This document shows, piece after piece, positions 9,901 through 18,093 of a stretch of DNA of 64,000 nucleotides (its first letter is position 1; the number at the start of each line of letters is the position of its first letter). A model generated the notes under the pieces. That model had not been told where the DNA came from and did no database searches. It saw only the letters and a list, made by a program, of their open reading frames with translations. This DNA comes from Hyphomicrobiales bacterium. Lineage in GTDB: Bacteria; Pseudomonadota; Alphaproteobacteria; Rhizobiales; Rhizobiaceae. The DNA is taken from NCBI GenBank assembly GCA_900468285.1, contig UBTF01000008.1, positions 124,001 to 188,000 on the forward strand. The letters run 5' to 3'. The position numbers were made by a program, and so were the translations under genes.

Positions 9901-10708
9901 CCGACAGTGCTGGCAAGGTTTGGGACGTCGCCGGCTCAACCTTCGGCGTTACGAATTCGCTGGAGGGATCCAGCGTCCCCAGAACGGTCTCGACCACGAA
10001 AATCAGGTTCAATTCCGGGTCGGAAGAGAGCTGGCCCGCCGCCGCAGGCAGGTAGCCCTTGCCCGCAGGAACCGGACGCTTGACGACTTTGCCGGCCTGT
10101 CTGGCCGCCATGGAAAGGAGGGTCCGCATGGTGATCGGCGTTATTCCAAGCGTCGCAAAACCATGGGATGCAGCCACAATCTTCGAATCGCCGTCCAGCA
10201 CTGCCATGTGAATATCAGGGTCATCGAACCCTTCCAGCATTCGACGCGCGCGTTCATCGATGCCGGGCACGGACTGGTCAACGGGTGCGCTGAAAAGAAC
10301 GGCCGGCTGCCCCGGCTCCGCTTCGATGATCTCAGCCGTTGCAACAATGGAGATGCTTTTGAAGCCGGAATGGATGCGGATGGAAAATTGCCGGCATTCA
10401 CCTGTCGTCGTCAGCCGCGATGCGGTTGCAGCGAATTGCCTGAATGTAACGTCCTGCTGTCGTGGGCCATGTTCAAGGAAATCGTAAATCATAGGCGTGC
10501 CGAACAGGGCCGCACCTCTGCCGTTTGCCCAGAGCGGGTTCTTCAGATCCATCGAAAAAAGCGCCATGGCTTCGCCGCGCCCGAAACGGTCGCGTACACG
10601 CTCATGAACGGCAATGTCGATAAATGGATATTGAACGGCGGGCATGTTGGAACCTATTCTGGCACGAACCGACCTGCGCAACGGCACGACCTCCTCATGA
10701 GGCAGCAT
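6995..10708 (-). CDS. pdhS1: PdhS-family PAS-domain sensor histidine kinase
   Basis: 1237 residues if started at 10708; an in-frame ATG at 10645 (MPAVQYPF) would give 1216, and neither has a strong Shine-Dalgarno. No membrane segment is evident. Order: N-terminal sensory region (1-250), a very acidic Glu/Asp/Ala-rich linker interrupted by a PAS-like segment (about 250-760), PAS near 770-870, PAS near 880-985, then HisKA and HATPase. The H-box SHEIRTPLNAIIGFADMM followed by ERFGP and RYIEY is the signature of the DivJ/PleC/PdhS group that acts on DivK. N-box (NILSNAIKFTPSGG), DTGIGM and GDGTGLGLPL are intact. In Agrobacterium such kinases control cell division and development through DivK-CtrA. 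The choice of PdhS1 among paralogues rests on size and architecture. Confidence 0.75.
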   Translation of the reverse strand: MLPHEEVVPLRRSVRARIGSNMPAVQYPFIDIAVHERVRDRFGRGEAMALFSMDLKNPLWANGRGAALFGTPMIYDFLEHGPRQQDVTFRQFAATASRLTTTGECRQFSIRIHSGFKSISIVATAEIIEAEPGQPAVLFSAPVDQSVPGIDERARRMLEGFDDPDIHMAVLDGDSKIVAASHGFATLGITPITMRTLLSMAARQAGKVVKRPVPAGKGYLPAAAGQLSSDPELNLIFVVETVLGTLDPSSEFVTPKVEPATSQTLPALSAALPVEDAEPTPPMAFDEVLDAVADIEEVSEPDDADLTPDAETAEEAQDVLTFSAEDEKLDDSLLGDDLEAIAVDDVVETAEPEIDEAQPELQKSAQQETTPEASPSAENAEQTADEQKPFVFDPNRRASRFVWKIDAAGRFSSISHEFADAVGPKAANVEGMSFADLAALFNLDPDGKITELLNRRDTWSGKTIHWPVEGTSLTVPIDLAALPTYTRSREFDGFRGFGIVRLTDAVEDPNAVGLTLASGTAAPEEAQEAADSDVAADETTLFTLPGDDEDVLASEVSEDEASQPGTSEAPASYLPPETEVPVLQLTETPSRRYSDKVIQFENRRSRLRDELSASEQAAFNEIARTLKPVADNDAGTQDTPEVVAPQISEAAQPITENEQMQEIQQAALPLEEAPVADASPETDVLATEEPDDFADYTRGDAPVSFVVPQTAARVETDRTSESVKASDELSGPRGPMSLTADAVDQMPIALLIHSGDRLIHANPEFLRLTGYGSTAELDEVGGLDALLQRDELDAVSERSGGMIAVSAENDLIPVRARLQSVRWEDAAALMLSLIPTEEKNGISLRAEDAIPENAGESEEAELGSLRGQIEELHSILETATDGVVLLGEDGTIRSLNRSASALFNYDNAEISSKPFVTLFAHESQRAVLDYLSGLANNGVASVLNDGREVIGREASGGFLPLFMTIGRLKSSNGYCAVIRDITQWKRTEEELRNAKRVAETANAHKTDFLARVSHEIRTPLNAIIGFADMMATERFGPVGHPRYIEYSNDIVRSGRHVLDIVNDLLDISKIEAGQMDVDFKAVALNDTIAEAVSIVQPQANNQRVIIRTALSQAVPQIVADLRSIKQIMLNILSNAIKFTPSGGQIVVSTAYEANGSVVLRIRDTGIGMTRSELEQAMKPFRQVSSSSNRVRGDGTGLGLPLTKAMVDANRANFSITSAPNQGTLVEINFPSQRVLAN

Positions 10709-11042
10709 ACAGCCTGCATCGGCTCGATGTTAACAGAATCTTAAATAACTTCACAGCGCGTTTCGGTCCATCTTCTCCTTAAGGAATTGGCAATTACAGT
10801 TAATTCCCTGGACGCAGAATGAGCCTTGTGTCTCAAAGCGAATGTGCTGGCAGGGAAGATGTTTTGCAATTGGCAAAGCCCCATGGATCTCATCAATCCA
10901 ACGCTTTTTGCACGGTTAAGATCCATGCCTGTGAAACATGCTTGCTTTCCCAAGCTTTTTTCGCAAAAATTGTCTAAGGACTTGCAAAACGGAAAAAGTC
11001 CCCGTATGTGAGCCCCCGTGACGACGCTACGGCGTTTCATAT
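10709..11042. other. intergenic region between pdhS-like gene and tRNA-His
   Basis: 334 bases with no convincing coding frame. It holds an inverted repeat GGAATT-N13-AATTCC (10783-10807), a small hairpin GCTTG/CAAGC followed by six T (10940-10961) that could end a plus-strand transcript, and the likely tRNA promoter near 10982-11010. Confidence 0.4.
10982..11010 (+). promoter_or_regulatory. candidate promoter of tRNA-His
   Basis: TTGCAA (10982-10987), 17 bases, TATGTG (11005-11010); the predicted start lies about 25 bases before the mature tRNA 5' end. Confidence 0.4.
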
Positions 11043-11119
11043 GCGGTTGTAGCTCAGTTGGTTAGAGCGCAGGTTTGTGGCACCTGAGGTCGGAGGTTCG
11101 AGACCCCCCAACCGTACCA
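11043..11119 (+). tRNA. tRNA-His (GTG anticodon), alphaproteobacterial type
   Basis: A full cloverleaf can be drawn: acceptor GCGGTTG with CAACCGT, D arm, anticodon stem CAGGT/ACCTG with GTG at 11077-11079, T arm with TTCGAGA loop, and encoded CCA. The base before position 1 is T (11042), not G; position 1 pairs as G.U with U72, and the discriminator is A73. This matches the known subgroup of Alphaproteobacteria whose tRNA-His lacks the otherwise universal G-1. The T stem has one A51-C63 mismatch. Confidence 0.95.
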
Positions 11120-11814
11120 TCTCCCCACATCGGTTTTAGATTTGTCGTGATGACCTATCGTTCTCCGCGCCCTGCGTGTAGATTTGTCATCTCGCGCCAT
11201 GGATGTCCTGAGGTCGGCGACAGGCGTCAGCTCGCCTAATGAGCGGCTTTGTGCTGACATGCGTGATCTGCACTGGTCGGGGTGCCCGGGACCGGCCCTC
11301 CGGGTCCCGCGGGTAGCGTCTTCGCGGAATTTCCAGCCAATGGGAAGGCGAGAATATTTATTCGCGCTAAAAGTGATAAATAATATCAAAAAGACGTCTG
11401 CGTTGCGTAAGTCAAAAACGGGTGTGACTACCTGCCCGGTGCGCGAGATTGATATCCTTCATAAGTATCTGTTTAGCTATAAGTAATATTTAGAATAACA
11501 TAATATTAATGTAATCTCCGAGTGAATTAGAATAAAAGTTATTAGATAGCTTCAAGCAAGCTTGCCTTCCTAGGGATAAGTTGGAAAATACAACCATTGG
11601 TGCATGATTCGCCCAATGGGAACCGATGGGGGAAAAGCTAGAATGATGGGAATATAGTCTAGACGGCATCACCGATACCTGGAATTGCTCGTCTTTCCTT
11701 TGTTGCGTTACGCAATTTCACGAACATTAGAACAGCGATACCCCAGCGTCTTCTCAGGCGCCGGATGCGTCGTCATGCGTGCATATAAGATCATCAAATA
11801 TACGGGGGTGTATT
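11120..11814. other. gene-free region, AT-rich in its second half
   Basis: About 695 bases after tRNA-His. The first part repeats TAGATTTGTC (11136-11145 and 11179-11188); from roughly 11440 to 11660 the DNA is clearly more AT-rich than the surrounding genes. I see no frame with a start signal and protein-like composition. An inverted repeat lies at 11703-11715. No copy of the tRNA 3' end was found here, so evidence for an integrated element is only compositional. Confidence 0.4.
11703..11715. promoter_or_regulatory. palindrome TTGCGT-T-ACGCAA upstream of the SphA-like gene
   Basis: Perfect 6-bp inverted repeat with a single central base, about 100 bases before the ATG at 11815. Its position and symmetry suit an operator for a dimeric regulator; the regulator is unknown. 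Confidence 0.3.
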
Positions 11815-12840
11815 ATGATACTTGAACCAATGATTGCATTAGGAAGGCAAAGGCGTGGCCGAAAGTCTTCAAGGCCAGACGCTGAAAGAGGTCAGCGCGG
11901 AAATTTCCGCCGAGTGCTTCCTCAGGTTTTGATGTGTGCCTGCACCTGTTTGACTGGTGTGGCCGGCACGGTTTCCACCGGTATGGCGGCAGAGCCGGGG
12001 GCCATGAACTGGGGCCCTGGCGCACCGGCGACCTTTTTCGGTGCCTTGCCACCTGTCCCGGGCGTCTTCATGGTCAACCAGACCGGATATTTTTCGGCAA
12101 GCCGGTACAATGGCTCGGATGGAAACCGCAACCCGCTTTTCGATCTTGATCAGAAAGGTGCCGCCAGTATTACCCGAATCCTGGGCATCTGGCCTGGCGA
12201 TCTCGATGGCTGGCGGTTTGCTTCGCAGGTCGTGCTGCCATTCGCCTATAACAATGTGGATTTCGAGAATATCCCGGTTTCCGGCGAGGTGGACGGGTTT
12301 GGTAACCTGGGTCTCGTCCAGACCGCAAACTACATCGTGGACAACTACCACAACATCGGCGTTTCCCTGGGATATGCGGCGCACACTTCAAGTTATAGTG
12401 CATCGCGCGGCGTGAACCTCCAGAACGGCTATTCCACAGTCGATGCAGCGGTTCACTACGACTACTTTGATCCAACCGGTTGGGATTTCGGCGTGCTCGT
12501 CGGCTATCACTACAACAACCGAAACGCTGCGACAGATTACCTTTCGGGCGATCTGTTCAGTACGGATTTCAAGGTCACCTATGCCGTCACAGATAAATTG
12601 AAGATCGGCGGATTTGGCGGTTTCCTCGTCCAGATCGAAGATGACGAAGCTGGATCGACCAAGGTATCCGGCAAACGGTACAAGGGCTTCAATTTCGGCC
12701 CGTCCGTCAGCTATAATTTCGGTCCGGCCGAAGTTTCACTCAGCTACCAGTTCTCGATCATCGCGGAGAATTCGCCCAAGACCAATGCCGTCTGGTTGGC
12801 CGTCTCCATGCCACTTTACGTGCCCAAGCCAAAGTCGTGA
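11815..12840 (+). CDS. outer-membrane SphA/MetA-like (phenol degradation MetA family) protein
   Basis: 341 residues from the ATG at 11815 (GGGGGTG just upstream; an ATG at 11779 is also in frame). An Arg-rich start is followed by a hydrophobic stretch ending VSTGMA|AEP, which looks like a signal peptide with a long n-region. The body alternates polar and aromatic residues in beta-strand fashion (GVSLGYAAHT, DFGVLVGYHYNN, LKIGGFGGFLVQI), ending NAVWLAVSMPLYV, as in the MetA_deg/SphA family of putative outer-membrane transporters. Family members often sit with aromatic degradation genes, but none is nearby. A strong terminator follows at once. Confidence 0.7.
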   Translation: MILEPMIALGRQRRGRKSSRPDAERGQRGNFRRVLPQVLMCACTCLTGVAGTVSTGMAAEPGAMNWGPGAPATFFGALPPVPGVFMVNQTGYFSASRYNGSDGNRNPLFDLDQKGAASITRILGIWPGDLDGWRFASQVVLPFAYNNVDFENIPVSGEVDGFGNLGLVQTANYIVDNYHNIGVSLGYAAHTSSYSASRGVNLQNGYSTVDAAVHYDYFDPTGWDFGVLVGYHYNNRNAATDYLSGDLFSTDFKVTYAVTDKLKIGGFGGFLVQIEDDEAGSTKVSGKRYKGFNFGPSVSYNFGPAEVSLSYQFSIIAENSPKTNAVWLAVSMPLYVPKPKS

Positions 12841-12856
12841 GTGATTGAACTGCGAT

Positions 12857-12896
12857 CTCCCCCACAAGCTGCAAAGCCTGTGGGGGAGGTTTTTTT
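12857..12896 (+). terminator. rho-independent terminator
   Basis: Perfect 10-bp stem CTCCCCCACA (12857-12866) with TGTGGGGGAG (12879-12888), followed by a seven-T run. It ends the SphA-like gene; the convergent chemoreceptor stops at 12900. Confidence 0.92.
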
Positions 12897-12899
12897 AGC

Positions 12900-15077
12900 C
12901 TATGCTGCCGCGTGCACGGCCGCTCTGTTGCTGCTCCGGCCTGAATATCCGCCAGTCGGCTCCGTCCTGAACTGGCTGAGAAGGTCAGCGAGCTTCGTGG
13001 CTTCCTGGGCAAGGCCAGCACTGGCAGCATTCATTTCCTCGACCATGGCGGCACCCTGCTGCGTGGCCTGGTCCATGTGATTGACCGCGGTGCTGACCTG
13101 CATCAGGCCCGACGATTGATCCTGGGCAGCAGCGGAAATGGCGTCCATGTGCTGATTGATGAATTCAACCACTTCGGCAATCGTGGTGAGGCCGCGACCC
13201 GTGTCGCCCACGAGCTTCACGCCCTCATCGACAGCCGAATTGGAATTGCTGATCAGTGCCTTGATTTCCCTGGCCGCGTTCGCAGAGCGCTGAGCAAGCT
13301 CTCGGACTTCCTGAGCGACGACGGCAAAGCCCTTGCCAGCCTCACCCGCGCGGGCGGCTTCGACACCTGCATTGAGCGCCAGAAGGTTGGTCTGGAAGGC
13401 GATCTCATCGATGACGCCGATGATCTGGCCGATCTGTCCGGACGCCTGCTCGATCCGCTCCATGGCCGATACCGCATTGCCAACGACTTCGCTGGAATGC
13501 GTGGCGTTGCCGCGCGCATCCCGCACGAGGTCTCGTGCTTCATTGGTGCGTGTCGATGTCGATTTGACGTTGGTGGTGATTTCTTCCAGCGCCGCAGCCG
13601 TTTCTTCAAGGGAGGCAGCCTGCTGTTCCGTTCTGCGCGCCAGATTGTCGGCGGCATGGGAAATCTCGCCGCTTCCTGCCTTGACGGCGCTGGCCGACTG
13701 GCCGACGGCCACCAGCACGTCGCGAAGCTGGCTGACAGAGGTGTTGAAGTCATGACGCAGGGCTTCGAATTGCGGTGCGAATTCCTCATGGATTTCGCAA
13801 TTCATGTCGCCGCCTGCCAGTCGCTGCAGGCCGTGTGCAAGAGCGCCGGTGGCCTTGTTGAGACGCGCTTCCGCTTCCGCCTCGGCGCGACGCTGCAACT
13901 CTGCACGTTCCGCCTCGTTGCGTTTGCGCGCGTCTTCCGCTTCCGCCTCCAGCTGATGGTTTCGTATGGCGCTCTGGCGGAACACTTCGACACTGCGTGC
14001 GATGCTGCCGAACTGATCTCCACGTGTCGAGAAGGGAATAGGAGCCTCGGTCTTGCCATCGGCCAGTTCCACCATGCGCATTTCAATCACCCGGATGATG
14101 CCAGAAACGTTGCGCATGACGACGACACACAGGATTACCACCAGAATGGTGACGACCAGCGCGATGATGCTGCCTTTGATGAAGTCATTATAGAGCGCAG
14201 TCTGGCGGTCTTGCGCTGCAGCGTTCAGGGCAATCCCCGTCTTGACGATGGCCTGGGCCTTGACGCCCACGCCGACATTCACGGCCTCTCCCAGCTGCGG
14301 CAAGGTCAGCGTCGCCGGTCCCTTGGGTGCGTTGGTGGCCATGGCGTTGGCTATGGCTTCCAGATTCTTGCCCTGTTCGCCTTTATCAAAATCATCCAGC
14401 GCCTTGATGATGTCGGCCGGCAAAAATGCGCGCATGGTCACGCCGTAGATTTGCTTGACCTCGCGCGCATGGGCGACGTAGCCCATGAAGGTCTTGGCGA
14501 AATCCTCGTCGGTCAGATATTTGGTGGCCAGATAGCCCTCAAGCAGACTTGCATCGTTGATTTGCATGAGAGCATGGAAGCCCTCAATGAAGCGCGCAAG
14601 ATCGAGATCGCCGATGGTAGCGCCGGATCGCGCAATCAGCGAGATGCCGTTTGCTACCACGGGGTAGAGCGTGGCCAGTTCTTCCGCCTCCGAAAGACCC
14701 TGCTTCCTGTCTCTTCTTGCCCTGGACTCATCCAGCCGCGACTTGCTTTCGAAAAGGAACTTTGCGGTGGCTTCAATCTGCTGATCCGAATTGCCCAGAG
14801 CCTTCCAGCTTTCATAGAGCTGCCGCAAGTTGACAAACGCGTTGTCAGTTTCCTTGCGTCTTGCCGCTACCTGGTCCGGAGGGGCCAGTCCTTCGCCGGG
14901 GACGAGCAGCGCAATATCGGCTCCGACATTGGCGAGCCTTTGCACCGCCAGCTGATTTTCAAGGGCGATATATCTGTTGTAGCTCGTCCAGACAGAGGAA
15001 ATGCTCAAGAACAGAAAGGCGGCTAAGGGTGCAAATGCAATTAAATATAAAAGGCTACGAAGGCTGAGGTTTTTCAC
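12900..15077 (-). CDS. transmembrane methyl-accepting chemotaxis protein, NIT-like sensor
   Basis: 725 residues from a GTG at 15077 with GGAGAG upstream. TM1 near residues 8-28, a roughly 270-residue mainly helical periplasmic domain resembling nitrate/nitrite-sensing NIT domains, TM2 near 308-332, HAMP, a coiled coil rich in Glu/Arg, and a signalling domain with the hairpin tip [20 protein letters not shown] then [20 protein letters not shown]. It would relay a periplasmic ligand signal to CheA/CheW. No C-terminal CheR-docking pentapeptide (tail is AAVHAAA). The NIT assignment is by overall look only. Confidence 0.88.
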   Translation of the reverse strand: MKNLSLRSLLYLIAFAPLAAFLFLSISSVWTSYNRYIALENQLAVQRLANVGADIALLVPGEGLAPPDQVAARRKETDNAFVNLRQLYESWKALGNSDQQIEATAKFLFESKSRLDESRARRDRKQGLSEAEELATLYPVVANGISLIARSGATIGDLDLARFIEGFHALMQINDASLLEGYLATKYLTDEDFAKTFMGYVAHAREVKQIYGVTMRAFLPADIIKALDDFDKGEQGKNLEAIANAMATNAPKGPATLTLPQLGEAVNVGVGVKAQAIVKTGIALNAAAQDRQTALYNDFIKGSIIALVVTILVVILCVVVMRNVSGIIRVIEMRMVELADGKTEAPIPFSTRGDQFGSIARSVEVFRQSAIRNHQLEAEAEDARKRNEAERAELQRRAEAEAEARLNKATGALAHGLQRLAGGDMNCEIHEEFAPQFEALRHDFNTSVSQLRDVLVAVGQSASAVKAGSGEISHAADNLARRTEQQAASLEETAAALEEITTNVKSTSTRTNEARDLVRDARGNATHSSEVVGNAVSAMERIEQASGQIGQIIGVIDEIAFQTNLLALNAGVEAARAGEAGKGFAVVAQEVRELAQRSANAAREIKALISNSNSAVDEGVKLVGDTGRGLTTIAEVVEFINQHMDAISAAAQDQSSGLMQVSTAVNHMDQATQQGAAMVEEMNAASAGLAQEATKLADLLSQFRTEPTGGYSGRSSNRAAVHAAA

Positions 15078-15099
15078 GTTTCTCTCCAGTGCGATGCCT

Positions 15100-15115
15100 G
15101 GGAGGCAAGCCTCCC
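15100..15115. promoter_or_regulatory. inverted repeat GGGAGGC-AA-GCCTCCC before the chemoreceptor
   Basis: Perfect 7-bp dyad with a two-base centre, 23 bases upstream of the GTG start of the chemoreceptor gene. The short centre favours a DNA operator over an RNA hairpin. Confidence 0.3.
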
Positions 15116-15557
15116 CGTCAATTGCTGAAAGGATTTCGTTTCAACGCGCAATCAGGTTCAGGCGGGCCATTTCGATTGGCCGAGCCGTGGTTCCAACGCT
15201 GTGCAAAGCCAGTCGTGATTTCTCAAGACCGCCCTGTCGCCCCTGTTCCCTACTGCCCGGCTTCCCGCCCCAAAATCGACACTGAAAATCTCATGCCAAG
15301 CGAAAGATGGTAGACCAGCCTTCGCCACGACATGCGAGTAAATAAAATCCCCGTCAACTCAGAGTGTAATCTAATTCAAGTTAAAGAAAATATAATGTGT
15401 CCTAAAGTTGCTTTTTCTTTTTTATTAGAAAATGTCCTCGAATTAGCAAAACGCAAGATTTCCCCATGTCTGCAGTAGCATTGGCGTTTTCAAAGTATTT
15501 ATGCCAACAAATTGTTGCTTATCTGTTATTTTTTTGGATATGCGACCGGATAGTATT

Positions 15558-15593
15558 AAAAAAGAAAACCGCCAGGCGGTCGGCCTGGCGGTT
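15558..15593 (-). terminator. rho-independent terminator of the MCP-cheW operon
   Basis: Stem AACCGCCAGGC (15567-15577) with GCCTGGCGGTT (15583-15593). Read on the minus strand it is followed by TTCTTTTTT, 22 bases after the stop of the 79-residue gene. Confidence 0.85.
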
Positions 15594-15615
15594 GTATATT
15601 TATAAAAGCTTAAAT

Positions 15616-15855
15616 TCATTCCTCTTCGGGCTCCTGGATATCTCTGCCGATTGACCGGAGATAGCTCGCAATCTCTCCCAGAAGATGCCGCCTGGAGCCG
15701 AAGTCTCGCAGGATATTCCTGACGTTCTGTGCCGATGCCCTGTCGGCAGGTTCGCCAATGTAATATCCGTCACCGGCCGCCCGCATATCGCACCCGGCGG
15801 CCAGCAGCGCTTCCACAAGTTCAATGGCGCGTGTCGTCGGCTGCCGCATTCTCAA
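15616..15855 (-). CDS. small protein of unknown function, third gene of chemotaxis operon
   Basis: 79 residues, no recognised family. It starts inside the last codons of cheW (35-base overlap; a second Met at 15849 is possible) and ends just before a strong terminator, so it is read on the same transcript as the receptor and CheW. The sequence is helical and charged, with a central ...AAGDGYYIGEPADRASAQNV... segment and an acidic C-terminus (QEPEEE). No membrane segment or signal peptide. Coupled translation suggests a role connected to the receptor-CheW pair, but this is only context. Confidence 0.5.
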   Translation of the reverse strand: MRMRQPTTRAIELVEALLAAGCDMRAAGDGYYIGEPADRASAQNVRNILRDFGSRRHLLGEIASYLRSIGRDIQEPEEE

Positions 15856-16321
15856 GATCTCCGGAAAGGTCGCTTCCGCAGAAGAGCGCTGACAGATCCA
15901 AAAAGCAGGTCATTCCGGTATTTTGGGCGATCATACCTCGGGTGAAGCGGGCGTCGAAACCTACCGCCAGAGGCGGAACGGGCTGCACCCGCTTTTCTTC
16001 TATCGTCAGGATATCGGAGACCCGATCCACGACGAGACCGATGATGACGTTATCGACATCTGCTACCACGATCGCGCATCTCTCGTTACCGCGGTTTGAG
16101 CCCATCCCCAGCTTACCTGCGAGGTCGATGATGGGGATGACGGTTCCGCGCAGGTTCATCACGCCGAGTACATTTTCGGGAGCGTGAGGAATGGGAGTGC
16201 AAGGCGCCCATCCTCTGATCTCACGCACCATGGTGGTCTTGACGCAGAATTCCTGCTCATGAAGATGGAAGGCAATGATGTCGACAGATGGAGCCGATCC
16301 GAAGTCTGTTGGAGAGTGCAT
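15821..16321 (-). CDS. cheW: chemotaxis coupling protein CheW
   Basis: 166 residues. The ATG at 16321 shares its A with the TGA of the preceding receptor gene (TGATG), so translation is coupled; a Met at 16336 is in frame but less likely. The CheW fold is evident: IIAFHLHEQEFCVKTTMVREI, the conserved LGVMNLRGTVIPIIDLAGKL, and VDRVSDILTIEE. CheW links receptors to CheA. A cheW located with one soluble receptor and away from a cheA suggests a dedicated or auxiliary array. Confidence 0.9.
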   Translation of the reverse strand: MHSPTDFGSAPSVDIIAFHLHEQEFCVKTTMVREIRGWAPCTPIPHAPENVLGVMNLRGTVIPIIDLAGKLGMGSNRGNERCAIVVADVDNVIIGLVVDRVSDILTIEEKRVQPVPPLAVGFDARFTRGMIAQNTGMTCFLDLSALFCGSDLSGDLENAAADDTRH

Positions 16322-18093
16322 CAGAATTCCTCCCATTCATTGGTGGCCAGATTGCCGGAAACGGCGCGGGCCAGGTTTTTGCGAATTTGTCTTGCAGGGG
16401 ATTGTGAAGGCTCTACCGCGCGCAATTGTTTGCGGGCACTGGCACCACCATCGCTGCCGACGTTGAACTGCGAGATCAGCTTGAACAGCAGCTCAGCTTC
16501 ATTTGCGAGACTATGCGAAGCAGCGTTGGATTCCTCGACCATTGCGGCGTTCTGCTGGGTACCCTGATCCATCGTATTGACGGCGGTGTTGATTTCGCGA
16601 AGACCGATGGCCTGTTCGCGCGCACCTTCCACGATGGCCAGAACATTCGTGTCGATTTCCTGTACCTGCGTGGAAATCCGCTGAAGCGCGCTGCCGGTCT
16701 CCGCCACCAGTTCGACGCCGGTTTTGACCTGATCCGTCGACTGGTTGATCAGTGCCTTGATTTCCTTTGCCGCTGTGGCGGAACGCTGGGCGAGCTCGCG
16801 GACTTCCTGTGCAACGACCGCAAAACCCTTGCCGGCTTCTCCGGCGCGTGCCGCTTCCACGCCCGCATTCAGAGCCAGAAGATTGGTCTGGAAGGCAATG
16901 TCATCGATGACGCCGATGATATTGGCAATTTCCTTGGAGGATTTGTCGATTGCCCCCATGGCTTCAATGGCACGACCGACGACGACTGCAGATCTCTCGG
17001 CATTTGTACGCGCATCCGCAACGAGCTTGCCAGCTTCCTCTGCCCTGCGGCTCGAGCCTGCAACGGTCTGGGTGATCTCATCCAGAGCGGCTGCTGTCTC
17101 TTCGACCGAGGCAGCCTGTTGCTCCGTACGTTTCGCAAGATCCCCGGCCGCGCCCCGAATTTCGGCGGAGCCTGCTGCGATCGCCTTGGCATTGAGACCG
17201 ACGTCGCGCATGGCACCGCGCAATTTCTCAGCAGCAGAATTGAAGTCCTGTCTCAGCTGGTCGAGCGATGGGATGAAGGGCTGGTCGATGACCGAACAGA
17301 GGTCTCCTTCCGAAAGGCTTTGGAGGCTGCTGCCCAGTTCGATGACGTTTTGGACCCGGCCTGTGACGTCTGTGGCGAACTTGACGACCTTGAACACCTT
17401 GCCATCAAGCCCGATGATCGGATTGTAGGAGGCCTGGATGTAGATCTTGTTGCCGTTTCGGCCAATGCGGGTGAACTCCTCCGCGATAAATTCGCCGCTT
17501 CGCAGACGTTCCCAGAAACGCACATAGTCCGGGCTTCTCGCATATTGCGGATCGCAGAACATGGCGTGATGCTTGCCCTGAATTTCGTTGAGCTGGTATC
17601 CCAGCGTTTTCAGGAAATTTTCGTTTGCGGTGATGATGTCGCCAGCGGGCGTGAATTCGATAACAGCCTGGGCGCGGGACAGGGCGTCCAGCTTGCCTGC
17701 ATCTTCCGCAGATTTCAGTTTCGTGGCGGTGATATCGGTGGCGAATTTGATGACCTTGTAGGTCTTGCCGCCGCGCATGACGGGGTTGTAGGAGGCTTCG
17801 ATCCAGATTTCACGGCCGCCCTTGCCGATGCGCCGATATTGGCGGCGATCAAACTGTCCGGCTGCCAGCCTTTCCCAGAATGCGCGATAGTCCGGTGACG
17901 CAGCTTCCGCCGGGTCTACGAACATACGGTGATGCTGGCCGACGATTTCACTCAGGGAATAGCCGATCGCCGAGCAGAAGTTTGCGTTCGCTGTGAGGAT
18001 CTTGCCCGTAGGATCGAACTCGATGATGGCTTGAGAATTGTGCATGGCCGAAAGGATACGGTCGGCGTCCGATGCAAGTAGCGGTAGTTTCAT
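16321..18093 (-). CDS. soluble PAS-PAS chemoreceptor (methyl-accepting chemotaxis protein)
   Basis: 590 residues from the ATG at 18093, which has an AAGGAG Shine-Dalgarno. Two PAS domains in tandem (about 10-120 and 132-242), both beginning QAIIEFDPTGKILTANANF or similar, then a methyl-accepting signalling domain with tip [20 protein letters not shown]. No transmembrane segment, so it senses in the cytoplasm, perhaps redox or oxygen through a PAS-bound cofactor. PAS repeats contain GHHHRMFVDP-like and KHHAMFCDPQ motifs seen in rhizobial IcpA/Aer-like receptors. It heads a three-gene operon with cheW and a small gene. Confidence 0.9.
   Translation of the reverse strand: MKLPLLASDADRILSAMHNSQAIIEFDPTGKILTANANFCSAIGYSLSEIVGQHHRMFVDPAEAASPDYRAFWERLAAGQFDRRQYRRIGKGGREIWIEASYNPVMRGGKTYKVIKFATDITATKLKSAEDAGKLDALSRAQAVIEFTPAGDIITANENFLKTLGYQLNEIQGKHHAMFCDPQYARSPDYVRFWERLRSGEFIAEEFTRIGRNGNKIYIQASYNPIIGLDGKVFKVVKFATDVTGRVQNVIELGSSLQSLSEGDLCSVIDQPFIPSLDQLRQDFNSAAEKLRGAMRDVGLNAKAIAAGSAEIRGAAGDLAKRTEQQAASVEETAAALDEITQTVAGSSRRAEEAGKLVADARTNAERSAVVVGRAIEAMGAIDKSSKEIANIIGVIDDIAFQTNLLALNAGVEAARAGEAGKGFAVVAQEVRELAQRSATAAKEIKALINQSTDQVKTGVELVAETGSALQRISTQVQEIDTNVLAIVEGAREQAIGLREINTAVNTMDQGTQQNAAMVEESNAASHSLANEAELLFKLISQFNVGSDGGASARKQLRAVEPSQSPARQIRKNLARAVSGNLATNEWEEF

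Larger units (their letters stand above)
15078..15615. other. intergenic region between chemoreceptor and cheW operon
   Basis: 538 bases. The part next to the chemoreceptor is GC-rich and holds the dyad at 15100-15115; from about 15340 to 15560 it is AT-rich. The far end carries the terminator of the cheW operon. No convincing gene is seen. Confidence 0.4.

Noticed and set aside
11054..11389. Minus-strand frame overlapping tRNA-His, and the plus-strand frame 11184-11486
   Set aside because: One is antisense to the tRNA gene, neither has a ribosome site or protein-like composition.
13077..15026. 649-codon plus-strand frame opposite the chemoreceptor
   Set aside because: Shadow of the receptor gene; composition is His/Arg/Asp-rich and unlike real proteins of this genome.
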